Virus record (IMG/VR): IMGVR_UViG_3300005613_000311
Span: 1 to 29,547 of that record
Length of the DNA: 29,547 nucleotides
Strand: one strand, 5' to 3'
DNA from: a virus
Shown: piece after piece, positions 22,563 through 29,547 of the stretch
Layout: each line of letters begins with the position of its first letter
Numbering within the stretch: the stretch's first letter is position 1
Made by a program: the position numbers and the translations under genes
Notes under the pieces: generated by a model
What the model was told of the DNA's origin: nothing
Seen by the model: only the letters and a program-made list of their open reading frames with translations
Databases searched by the model: none

Positions 22563-24133
22563 ATAAAGATATAAAACAAATAATAAAACAGGAATATTTA
22601 AAATGTGCCCAAGACCCAGTACATTTTATGAAAAAATACTGTTTTATTCAACACCCTCAAAGAGGAAGGGTGCTTTTTAGTCTTTATCCATTTCAAGAAA
22701 AAACTTTAAAACTTATACAAAAGAACCCATATTCAATTATATTAAAATCTCGTCAGTTGGGTATATCAACTTTAACAGCAGGTTATGCTTTATGGTTGAT
22801 GTTATTCCAAAAAGATAAAAACGTTTTATGTATTGCTACCAAACAGGAAACTGCTCGTAACATGGTTACGAAGGTTAAATTTATGTTTGATAGTTTACCT
22901 TCATGGTTAAAAATCTCAGCAGAAGAAAATAATAAGCTTTCATTAAGATTAAATAATGGTTCCCAAATCAAAGCCACCTCAGCAAACTCAGATGCTGGTA
23001 GATCTGAAGCTGTATCTTTATTGATTGTTGATGAGGCAGCATTTATTGAACAAATTGACAATATTTGGGCTTCTGCACAGCAAACTTTAGCTACGGGTGG
23101 AGGAGCTATAGTTCTTTCAACACCATATGGTACAGGTAATTGGTTTCATAAAACATGGGTTTCAGCTGAAAATAATGAAAATGATTTTCTCCCTATTAAA
23201 CTCCCTTGGTATGTTCACCCGGAACGAGATGAAAATTGGAGAAAACGTCAGGATGAATTGTTGGGGGATCCACGCTTAGCAGCACAAGAATGTGATTGTG
23301 ATTTTGCAACATCAGGTGATACTGTATTTTTCCCTGAATGGATTAATTATATTAGAGAACATACAGTAAGGGACCCATTTGAAAGAAGAGGAATAGACCA
23401 AAATTTATGGATATGGGAAACCCCAGACTATTCTAAAGAATACATGGCAGTAGCTGATGTGGCTAGGGGTGATGGTAAGGATTTTTCAACTTGCCATATA
23501 ATTGACATACAAAGTAACACACAAGTAGCTGAATATAGGGGTCAAATGCCACCTAAAGAATTTGGGTATTTTTTAGTGGGGTTAGCTACCGAATATAATA
23601 ATGCTTTATTAATAGTAGAAAATGCTAATGTTGGTTGGGCAACATTGGATGCTATAATTGAAAGAGAATATAGAAATTTATATTATAGTCCTAAGTCAGA
23701 CAGATTAACTGCTGAATCATATTTAAAAGTATATGAAACCGAAAATGATATGGTTCCTGGATTTACGTTATCATTAAGAACCCGCCCTCTATGCATAAAC
23801 AAATTTAGAGAATTTTTGGGTGATAATTCAGTAACTATTAGATCTAAGAGATTATTAGAAGAAATGAAGGTATTTATATGGAAAAATGGTAGGGCTGAAG
23901 CACAACAAGGATATAACGATGATTTGGTTATGCCATTTAGTATTGGTATGTTTCTACGTGATACATCACTTAGATTCCAAAAACAAAGTGTAGATATGGC
24001 CCGGGCAGCATTAAATAGTATTAAATCTAATACCTCCACATTTAGTGGGGGGTATTCACATAACAACAGGGTAGAAAACCCATATCGAATGGATATTGGA
24101 GGTAAGGCTGAAAATATTGATTGGCTTTTATAA
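22559..24133 (+). CDS. Terminase large subunit, T4 gp17-like, 524 aa
   Basis: The ATPase half shows the terminase Walker A SRQLGIST (64-71) and Walker B LLIVDEA (154-160; D158, E159). An STPYGTGNWFH coupling motif follows. The nuclease half has D300 in VADVARGDGKDFS, E354 in IVENAN and a late Asp in GYNDDLVM, the RNase H-type triad that cuts concatemers. Length is close to T4 gp17 (610 aa) minus the N-terminal extension. The motor sits on the portal (gene at 24145). The start is GTG at 22559, overlapping the previous stop (GTGA). Confidence 0.95.
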   Translation: MNKDIKQIIKQEYLKCAQDPVHFMKKYCFIQHPQRGRVLFSLYPFQEKTLKLIQKNPYSIILKSRQLGISTLTAGYALWLMLFQKDKNVLCIATKQETARNMVTKVKFMFDSLPSWLKISAEENNKLSLRLNNGSQIKATSANSDAGRSEAVSLLIVDEAAFIEQIDNIWASAQQTLATGGGAIVLSTPYGTGNWFHKTWVSAENNENDFLPIKLPWYVHPERDENWRKRQDELLGDPRLAAQECDCDFATSGDTVFFPEWINYIREHTVRDPFERRGIDQNLWIWETPDYSKEYMAVADVARGDGKDFSTCHIIDIQSNTQVAEYRGQMPPKEFGYFLVGLATEYNNALLIVENANVGWATLDAIIEREYRNLYYSPKSDRLTAESYLKVYETENDMVPGFTLSLRTRPLCINKFREFLGDNSVTIRSKRLLEEMKVFIWKNGRAEAQQGYNDDLVMPFSIGMFLRDTSLRFQKQSVDMARAALNSIKSNTSTFSGGYSHNNRVENPYRMDIGGKAENIDWLL

Positions 24134-24144
24134 AATAAAAATAA

Positions 24145-26052
24145 ATGGCAGATACAAGATTATTTACTAGATTACAGAGATTATTTTCAACAGATGTTAT
24201 ACTTCGTAACACTGGGGGAAACCAAATTAAAGTTTTTGATACTAATAAAATTCAACAATCAGGTCAATACGAAACTAATGCCCTAGTTGATAGATTTAAT
24301 AGAATTTATACTAACTCAGCTACTTCATTATATGGAGCCCAAACAAACTTTAACTATCAATATTTAAGACCATCTTTATATTCTGATTATGATGCTATGG
24401 ATACAGATGCTATTATAGCATCTGCTTTAGATATCATAGCTGATGAATCTACCCTAAAAAATGATATGGGTGAGGTGTTATCTATTCGTTCTTCGGATGA
24501 AAATATACAAAAAATTCTATACAATTTATTTTACGATATCTTAAATATAGAATTTAATTTATGGCCTTGGGTTCGCAATATGTGCAAATATGGTGATTTT
24601 TTCTTAAAGTTAGAAATTGCCGAAGAGTTTGGTGTTTACAACATTATACCCTATACTGCATTCCATATTGAAAGAATTGAAGGAAATATAGGAAATAACA
24701 GTGAAGGTAAACCTAATGATCCATTCAAAATTCAATTTAGATTTGACCCAGATGGAGTATCAGCCTCAGATTATGGATATTATAATGTGCCTAACTCTGG
24801 TAAACATGATAGAGCTATAATATTTGACAATTATGAAGTATTACACTTCCGTTTATTGACAGATATGAATTTTCTTCCTTATGGGAGGTCATATATTGAA
24901 CCTGCCCGTAAATTGTTTAAGCAATATACATTAATGGAAGATGCAATGTTAATTCATCGTATTGTTAGAGCCCCAGAAAAACGTATTTTCTACATGAATG
25001 TGGGTTCTATCCCGCCAAATGAAGTGGATGCATTTATGGAAAGAACTTTATCAAAGTTAAAAAGAACTCCATATATGGACCCTCAAACTGGAGAATATAA
25101 TTTAAGGTATAATATGCAAAATCTTTTAGAGGACTACTATATTCCTGTGAGAGGTAATGATCAAAACACTAAAATTGATAATTTAAGTGGTTTGCAGTGG
25201 GAGGGTATTAATGACGTAGAATATTTAAGAGATAAATTGTTTGCTGCTTTAAAGATTCCTAAAGCATTTATGGGATATGATGAAAACACTGATGGAAAAG
25301 CTACTTTAGCAGCTCAAGATATCAGATTTGCTCGTACTATTGAACGCATCCAGCGTATTATAGTATCAGAATTATATAAAGTAGCCATAATCCATCTCTA
25401 CACCCAAGGTTATAGAGATGAACAGTTGGGTAATTTTGAATTAGCACTAACTACTCCTTCTATCATTTATGATCAAGAACGAGTAGCCTTAATGAAGGAA
25501 AAAATGGATTTAGCTACAGCCATGGTTGATAGTAAATTATTCCCTTCAGATTACATTTATGATAAAATCTTCCACATTAGTGAAGATGAATATAATGAAT
25601 TTAGAGATTTAGTAGTAAAAGATTACGAACGTACCTTTAGATTAAGCCAAATTGAAAGTGAAGGAAACGATCCATTTAAATCAGGTCAATCGTATGGTAC
25701 ACCCCACGATTTAGCTTCACTGTATGGTAAGGGGAGAATCTATTCTGATCCCTCAAACCTACCCCCAGGCTATGATGAGAATAATGAAAAAACTCCATTG
25801 GGTAGACCTAAAGAAAAAGCAACAACCCGAAATTCTCAAGAAGATAATTTTGGGAAAGATAGATTAGGAGTTGCGGGAACAAAAGATGACTACAACAACC
25901 CTACCAAAAAGGCTTTAGCAATGGAACATACTCCCAATTTAGTTACCTTTATAAAATCTTTAGAACATTTGAGTCCTGAAAAGAAATTAATATTTGAAGG
26001 CAAGAAAAGATCAAATGATTTGTTTTTAGATGAATCTAATATTAAGGAGTAA
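24145..26052 (+). CDS. Portal protein, T4 gp20-like, 635 aa
   Basis: The sequence has typical gp20-family features: a YDAMDTDAIIASALDI region near residue 90, FDNYEVLHFRLL with SYIEPARKLFKQ in the middle, RAPEKRIFYMNVGSIP, and the stem-side LQWEGINDVEYLRDKLF and KIPKAFMGYDENTDGKATL. It forms the dodecameric ring at the head vertex through which DNA enters and leaves. The C-terminal 110 residues are Gly/Pro/Lys-rich, which is longer than usual in T4. It follows the terminase by 11 bases. In T4 the tail sheath and tube genes (18, 19) lie between 17 and 20; here they do not. Confidence 0.95.
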   Translation: MADTRLFTRLQRLFSTDVILRNTGGNQIKVFDTNKIQQSGQYETNALVDRFNRIYTNSATSLYGAQTNFNYQYLRPSLYSDYDAMDTDAIIASALDIIADESTLKNDMGEVLSIRSSDENIQKILYNLFYDILNIEFNLWPWVRNMCKYGDFFLKLEIAEEFGVYNIIPYTAFHIERIEGNIGNNSEGKPNDPFKIQFRFDPDGVSASDYGYYNVPNSGKHDRAIIFDNYEVLHFRLLTDMNFLPYGRSYIEPARKLFKQYTLMEDAMLIHRIVRAPEKRIFYMNVGSIPPNEVDAFMERTLSKLKRTPYMDPQTGEYNLRYNMQNLLEDYYIPVRGNDQNTKIDNLSGLQWEGINDVEYLRDKLFAALKIPKAFMGYDENTDGKATLAAQDIRFARTIERIQRIIVSELYKVAIIHLYTQGYRDEQLGNFELALTTPSIIYDQERVALMKEKMDLATAMVDSKLFPSDYIYDKIFHISEDEYNEFRDLVVKDYERTFRLSQIESEGNDPFKSGQSYGTPHDLASLYGKGRIYSDPSNLPPGYDENNEKTPLGRPKEKATTRNSQEDNFGKDRLGVAGTKDDYNNPTKKALAMEHTPNLVTFIKSLEHLSPEKKLIFEGKKRSNDLFLDESNIKE

Positions 26053-26063
26053 TAATTTTCATA

Positions 26064-26072
26064 TATTTATAA
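26064..26072 (+). promoter_or_regulatory. TATTTATAA element after portal gene
   Basis: It ends 17 bases before ATG 26090 in the only intergenic gap within the head operon, so it may give a separate late transcript for the head-core genes. Confidence 0.5.
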
Positions 26073-26089
26073 AAAAACAAATCCAATAG

Positions 26090-26953
26090 ATGCAGATAAA
26101 ACATTCTAAATATAAAAACACTGCCATCCTTTTTGAAATTTTAGTAAAGCAAATCACATCAGATACATTATCTGGTAAAGATTCTAATGCTACTAAAATT
26201 TTGAAGAAATATTTCTCACACACTGAGCTGGGGAAAGAATACAAGTTATATGAAACTATTACCAAATTTAGAAATATTAGTGAAGGTAAGGCAACAACCA
26301 TTATAGACACTATTATAGATACTTCTAAAAAACTTAACAGGAATAAACTTCGTAAAGAAAAATATAATCTTGTTAAAGAAATAAAAGAAAATTATAATAT
26401 TGATGAGATATTTAATATCAGAATAAAAGACTATAAAGCGTATGCTTCTGTTTATACTTTATTAGAATTATACAATACTGATAAATCTATAAACCCCCAA
26501 CAAATTATAGACAATAAAATCGTTTTATTGGAACATTTAACACAATCTCCAATAGATTCTGGTGGGGTTAAAGATGAAGTTTTACAAGAATTTATGTCTG
26601 CAGATAAAGATGTTAGAATATTAACATATAGAATATTATTAGATAGATTTAATGAAAAATATTCGGATTTAAATGCAAAGCAAAAACAAATATTAAAAGA
26701 ATATATTGAATCTGTAGATAGTACTTCTAAATTGAAAAGCTTCTACAATAATGAAATCTTAAATGTTAAAAGAACAATTTTTAATTATTCTAAAAAGATA
26801 GAAAACAAACCTGTTGCTATCAAATTGCAAGAAGTTTTGAAATATATTAAGGTTTTGGATAAAAATGAAAAGGCAACCGAAAAGCATTTAGTTGATCTGC
26901 TACAATATCATAACTTGGTAGATGAATTAAAAAATGCTCACAATGAAAAATAA
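26090..26953 (+). CDS. Conserved head-assembly-region protein, 287 aa
   Basis: The N-terminal IKHSKYKNTAILFEILVKQI, followed by DTLSGKDSNATKILKKYF and ELGKEYKLYE, is a pattern I associate with a protein coded between portal and protease genes in marine T4-like phages. It is long, helical and Lys-rich with no enzyme motif. By position it stands where T4 has 67 and 68, prohead core proteins. A core or scaffold role is inferred from location only. The next gene overlaps its end by 11 bases. Confidence 0.8.
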   Translation: MQIKHSKYKNTAILFEILVKQITSDTLSGKDSNATKILKKYFSHTELGKEYKLYETITKFRNISEGKATTIIDTIIDTSKKLNRNKLRKEKYNLVKEIKENYNIDEIFNIRIKDYKAYASVYTLLELYNTDKSINPQQIIDNKIVLLEHLTQSPIDSGGVKDEVLQEFMSADKDVRILTYRILLDRFNEKYSDLNAKQKQILKEYIESVDSTSKLKSFYNNEILNVKRTIFNYSKKIENKPVAIKLQEVLKYIKVLDKNEKATEKHLVDLLQYHNLVDELKNAHNEK

Positions 26954-27485
26954 TTCTCCTATAGATGAAATGTCTACAACTGGGGGAGGAGGTGGAGCTG
27001 CTTCTTTTACCCCTGGTACTGGAATGCAATATGCAACTCCTTTAGCATTTTCAAAAGGAAAAAAACCCAAACCCCCAAAATACATGTACAAACTAGGATA
27101 TAAATTAGTCAAAGAACTAAATAAAAACCCAGGCTCTACATTGGGTCCTGGCCCTTCAGCTAGTAATAAGGGAGTAAAGCAAAATGCATATGTTAAACAA
27201 TTCGGTTATAAATTAGTACCTGATAAAATTAAAAAATCAGGATTAGAAACTAAAAAATTATTTGAAGCTGAATCTCCTAAAGAATTCCAAGACCAAAGAA
27301 TTGCTGCTTTTGATGTAATTAGAGAAAAACTAAATGACGTTTATAAACTAATAGATAAAGGTAGAGAAGATACAATTGATTATTACCAAACTAATCCTGC
27401 TTCATATGCAGTTGTAATACCTACAGATTTAATTTTAGATTACTTAAATGATATTGAAATTTTATTAAACGAAGACGAAAAATGA
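26943..27485 (+). CDS. Gly-rich head-region phage protein, 180 aa
   Basis: The N-terminus is a Gly-rich flexible segment, EMSTTGGGGGAASFTPGTG then MQYATPLAF, which recurs in head-region proteins of marine T4-like phages. Residues 30-85 carry Lys/Pro-rich KPKPPKYMYKLGYKLV and a second, similar KQFGYKLV. The C-terminal 80 residues are helical. The ATG at 26943 is preferred over 26934 because it gives a shorter overlap (11 bases) with the previous gene. Its stop overlaps the next start (ATGA). Function is unknown; association with the prohead is probable from position. Confidence 0.75.
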   Translation: MKNNSPIDEMSTTGGGGGAASFTPGTGMQYATPLAFSKGKKPKPPKYMYKLGYKLVKELNKNPGSTLGPGPSASNKGVKQNAYVKQFGYKLVPDKIKKSGLETKKLFEAESPKEFQDQRIAAFDVIREKLNDVYKLIDKGREDTIDYYQTNPASYAVVIPTDLILDYLNDIEILLNEDEK

Positions 27486-28369
27486 AACAACCTACACTAC
27501 AAAATCAGTATAACCTAATCCAAGAAGGAAAAGGAAATAAAGAGATATTTTTAAAGGCTGCTAAAAAGTCATATCCTAACTTAATCCGTAATTCGGCTGG
27601 GTTTGATGAGGCAACAGCTATTTTAAAGAAAAGATCTATAATTGTAGAAAATCTTTTAGGGATAGGATTAGTATCTCAAAATACTACCCAACCTGATTGG
27701 TTTTCTATTTTTAATGATAAAATGGAAAACCTTCAAGAAGAAGCTAGAGTTGAAGAAAAGAAACCCACTAAAGAAGTGGTTGATTTAGAAACTCAAGGAT
27801 ATGATTATAAGGATAAATCTAATTCAAATAACAATCCTGGCTTTTTCCAAGGTTTCTATACTGAAATGAAAGATCCTAAAAACTGTGAAAAAAGTGTAGA
27901 AGAAATAACTGAAATGGTATCTAAAAACTTAGCTAAAGATCCACTTTTTTATGTAAAAGATGGTCAATTTGGTGTTAAAGGTATAGGATACACTGACGAT
28001 GTTCCCGGATTAGGAATACCAAAAGAACCACAGGGTAAATATAAATCTAGTGGGTATGGTGATATTAAAGAATCTCTAACTGAAGCTAAGAAAAAAAACC
28101 AAATTCAAGACTATATTAAAGAAGTTGAAAAACGAGGTTCAATAGCAGCTTTAGAAGCTAAAATGGCAGCTTTAGATGAGGCTATTGAAGAAAGAAGACA
28201 AAAACTTTCCTCTATTGAGGAAAATGAAGATATAGCTGAATTTATCAACCAATCTAGCTTAAAAGAAATTCAAAGGGAAATTAAAGAACTGGAAAAGGCT
28301 AAAGAAAAATATGCCAAACTACATGAAAAAATGGTTGATAACGAAAAACCAAAAAAAAGAAGTTATTGA
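27482..28369 (+). CDS. Head-region phage protein with C-terminal coiled coil, 295 aa
   Basis: The N-terminus, YNLIQEGKGNKEIFLKAAKK then YPNLIRNSAGFDEATAILK, is a conserved start that I recall from T4-like marine phages. The middle is Asn/Gly-rich with GFFQGFYTEMKDPKNCEKS and NLAKDPLFYVKDGQFG. The last 90 residues form a strong coiled coil of Ala, Glu and Lys. It may serve as scaffold or core by its coiled coil and place before the protease. The start overlaps the previous stop (ATGA). Confidence 0.8.
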   Translation: MKQPTLQNQYNLIQEGKGNKEIFLKAAKKSYPNLIRNSAGFDEATAILKKRSIIVENLLGIGLVSQNTTQPDWFSIFNDKMENLQEEARVEEKKPTKEVVDLETQGYDYKDKSNSNNNPGFFQGFYTEMKDPKNCEKSVEEITEMVSKNLAKDPLFYVKDGQFGVKGIGYTDDVPGLGIPKEPQGKYKSSGYGDIKESLTEAKKKNQIQDYIKEVEKRGSIAALEAKMAALDEAIEERRQKLSSIEENEDIAEFINQSSLKEIQREIKELEKAKEKYAKLHEKMVDNEKPKKRSY

Positions 28370-28511
28370 TGAAGATCCTTTAGAAGAAAATATGTTTCCT
28401 AGAAGTAAAAATTATGTCTCTATGGAAAGTGAATTGCCTGATTTTTCTTTGAACGAAACAAAACTTCGTAAAGCAATCCGTAATATTATTAGAGAAACAT
28501 TATCCAAATGA
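28311..28511 (+). CDS. Small protein before prohead protease, up to 66 aa, start uncertain
   Basis: The C-terminal LRKAIRNIIRETLSK and the junction with the protease gene (ATGA at 28508) make this frame look real. The start is doubtful. ATG 28311 overlaps the previous gene by 59 bases, whereas ATG 28391 (product MFPRSKNYVS onward, 40 aa) lies clear of it. The protein is charged and helical at the end, with an I-x-E site. Function is unknown, probably a minor prohead part. Confidence 0.55.
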   Translation: MPNYMKKWLITKNQKKEVIDEDPLEENMFPRSKNYVSMESELPDFSLNETKLRKAIRNIIRETLSK

Positions 28512-29107
28512 AACAACTTTTAATTGAAACTCTCCCTTTTAAGCCTACTCCCTTTTCTTTAACTGAAAGTAAACTTTCTGAAAAAGGAAATCCTATAGTA
28601 GGGGGAGTATTAGCTACAGCTGAAGTAAAAAACGGTAATGGTAGATATTACTCTAAAAAACTATGGGAAAGAGAAATTGAAAAATACATGGACTCTATCA
28701 AGGAAAACAGAGCCATGGGAGAATTAGACCATCCAGATTCAAATGTAGTTAACCTAAAAAATGTTTCCCACAATATTAAAGATATATATTGGGACGGAGA
28801 TAATGTTATGGGTAAAATAGAAATACTTCCAACCCCCTCAGGAAACATTCTTAAAGCTTTAATTCAAAGTGGCATAACGGTAGGAGTATCTTCTAGGGGA
28901 ATGGGCTCATTAAAACAAATGGGAGAAACTTTAGAAGTTCAAGATGATTTTGAACTTTTATGTTGGGATTTTGTTTCTACTCCTTCTAACCCGGGTTCAT
29001 TTATGGAAATTTTAAAGGAGGGATTATCCAAACCAACAAATAAATATGATAAAGTTAATTCTATTATAACAGAGATCTTATGTTCGATGGGGAGTTGTCC
29101 TTTATAA
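28508..29107 (+). CDS. Prohead core protease, T4 gp21-like, 199 aa
   Basis: Catalytic-type residues stand in family motifs: H75 in GELDHPDS, S128-S129 in GVSSRGMGS, and D154 in CWDFVSTPS. The N-terminal GNGRYYSKKLWE is also typical. In T4, gp21 cleaves head-core and capsid proteins after (L/I)-x-E during maturation and then digests itself. Length is close to T4 gp21 (212 aa). Its own N-terminus MKQLLIETLP has an L-x-E site. The start overlaps the preceding small gene (ATGA). LRR cassette 3 follows within 13 bases, where scaffold or capsid genes would be expected. Confidence 0.94.
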   Translation: MKQLLIETLPFKPTPFSLTESKLSEKGNPIVGGVLATAEVKNGNGRYYSKKLWEREIEKYMDSIKENRAMGELDHPDSNVVNLKNVSHNIKDIYWDGDNVMGKIEILPTPSGNILKALIQSGITVGVSSRGMGSLKQMGETLEVQDDFELLCWDFVSTPSNPGSFMEILKEGLSKPTNKYDKVNSIITEILCSMGSCPL

Positions 29108-29119
29108 AAAAATTGTACA

Positions 29120-29547
29120 ATGAAACCTAACATCTACAATTTCTTCAAATTTCTAGAGGACAAGGAAGGCAGACCCATTCCTTTTAAAACTAAACTCCTC
29201 TATGCTCCTGAAACCTTCACCCCTGAGGAATTAGATATAAAAGGTAATCTTGATTTAGAAAATACTCCAATTACATCTTTACCTGAAGGTTTAACAGTAA
29301 GAGGTGGTCTTGATTTATCAAATTGTGAAAATCTTGAATCTTTACCTAAAGGTTTAGAAGTGGGAGGTTATCTTTTTTTAAACAACACTCCAATTACATC
29401 TTTACCTAAAGGTTTAAAAGTGGGAGGTTCTCTTGATTTAACAAATACTAAAATTACATCTTTACCTGAAGGTTTACAAGTGGGAGGTTCTCTTGATTTA
29501 ACAAATACTAAAATTACATCTTTACCTGAAGGTTTACAAGTGGGAGG
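29120..29547 (+). CDS. Leucine-rich-repeat protein, cassette copy 3, truncated by window end
   Basis: The start MKPNIYNFFKFLEDKEGRPI matches copies 1 and 2, but the head is more diverged (FTPEELDIKG in place of TSDDLNVKG). Five repeats are visible, from 29231, 29291, 29354, 29414 and 29474, with a sixth cut by the window edge. Repeats 4-5 are identical to part of copy 2 over 123 bases. Its upstream region has only TTTATAAAAA rather than the full TATTTATAA element. It is inserted right after the prohead protease. Function is as for the other copies: an inferred LPX-type LRR binding surface. Confidence 0.85.
   Translation, partial: MKPNIYNFFKFLEDKEGRPIPFKTKLLYAPETFTPEELDIKGNLDLENTPITSLPEGLTVRGGLDLSNCENLESLPKGLEVGGYLFLNNTPITSLPKGLKVGGSLDLTNTKITSLPEGLQVGGSLDLTNTKITSLPEGLQVG
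29231..29547 (+). repeat. Tandem 60/63-base LRR-coding units, array 3 (incomplete)
   Basis: Units of 60, 63, 60, 60 and 60 bases are followed by a cut unit. Units 4 and 5 differ from each other by one base. The array continues beyond the window. Confidence 0.9.

Overview
The window is a 29.5-kb piece of a large, AT-rich, tailed-phage genome of the T4-like (myovirus) supergroup. Every convincing gene lies on the + strand. The phage assignment rests on a gp17-type terminase, a gp20-type portal, a gp21-type prohead protease and a gp55-type late sigma factor. A Bacteroidota host is inferred from four things: there are almost no Shine-Dalgarno sequences, starts lie in A-rich contexts, the tmRNA tag begins with Gly as in Bacteroidota, and one membrane-anchored protein (21960-22562) resembles proteins of Bacteroidota phages. 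The host call is an inference.

Region by region. (1) 1-448: RNA block with the end of tRNA-Arg(UCU), tRNA-Gln(UUG), and a tmRNA gene in circularly permuted (two-piece) order, closed by a strong terminator. (2) 475-5680: small unknown genes, an HD-domain protein, a small membrane protein, the late sigma factor, and a three-gene virion or baseplate-like set. (3) 5685-12124: two near-identical leucine-rich-repeat (LRR) cassettes in direct orientation. They bracket a three-gene overlapping operon: P-loop kinase, a 1244-residue multi-domain protein (nucleotidyltransferase, zincin, basic module, HAD phosphatase), and a zinc-ribbon protein. (4) 12132-19212: small marine-phage-type proteins, a nuclease-like protein, a cupin and an 817-residue membrane-anchored protein, ending at a terminator. 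(5) 19342-21478: a metabolic trio of FAD-dependent oxidoreductase, small protein and NadR/AAA_28-like kinase. (6) 21493-29107: packaging and head operon with terminase, portal, four genes in the place of T4 67/68, and the prohead protease. (7) 29120-end: a third LRR cassette, cut by the window edge.

How it fits together: the sigma factor probably drives the late structural genes, and a recurrent TATTTATAA element just upstream of many genes is the best candidate for its promoter. The tRNAs and tmRNA would support translation late in infection. Many accessory proteins carry a short Leu/Ile-rich segment ending in (L/I)-x-E near a terminus, which resembles T4 capsid-targeting and gp21-cleavage sites. 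Some of the enzymes may therefore be packaged in the head and ejected into the host. The points most worth a second look are the permuted phage tmRNA, the dispersed LRR cassette family that flanks the enzyme operon, and the multi-domain protein with an internal module bounded by direct repeats.
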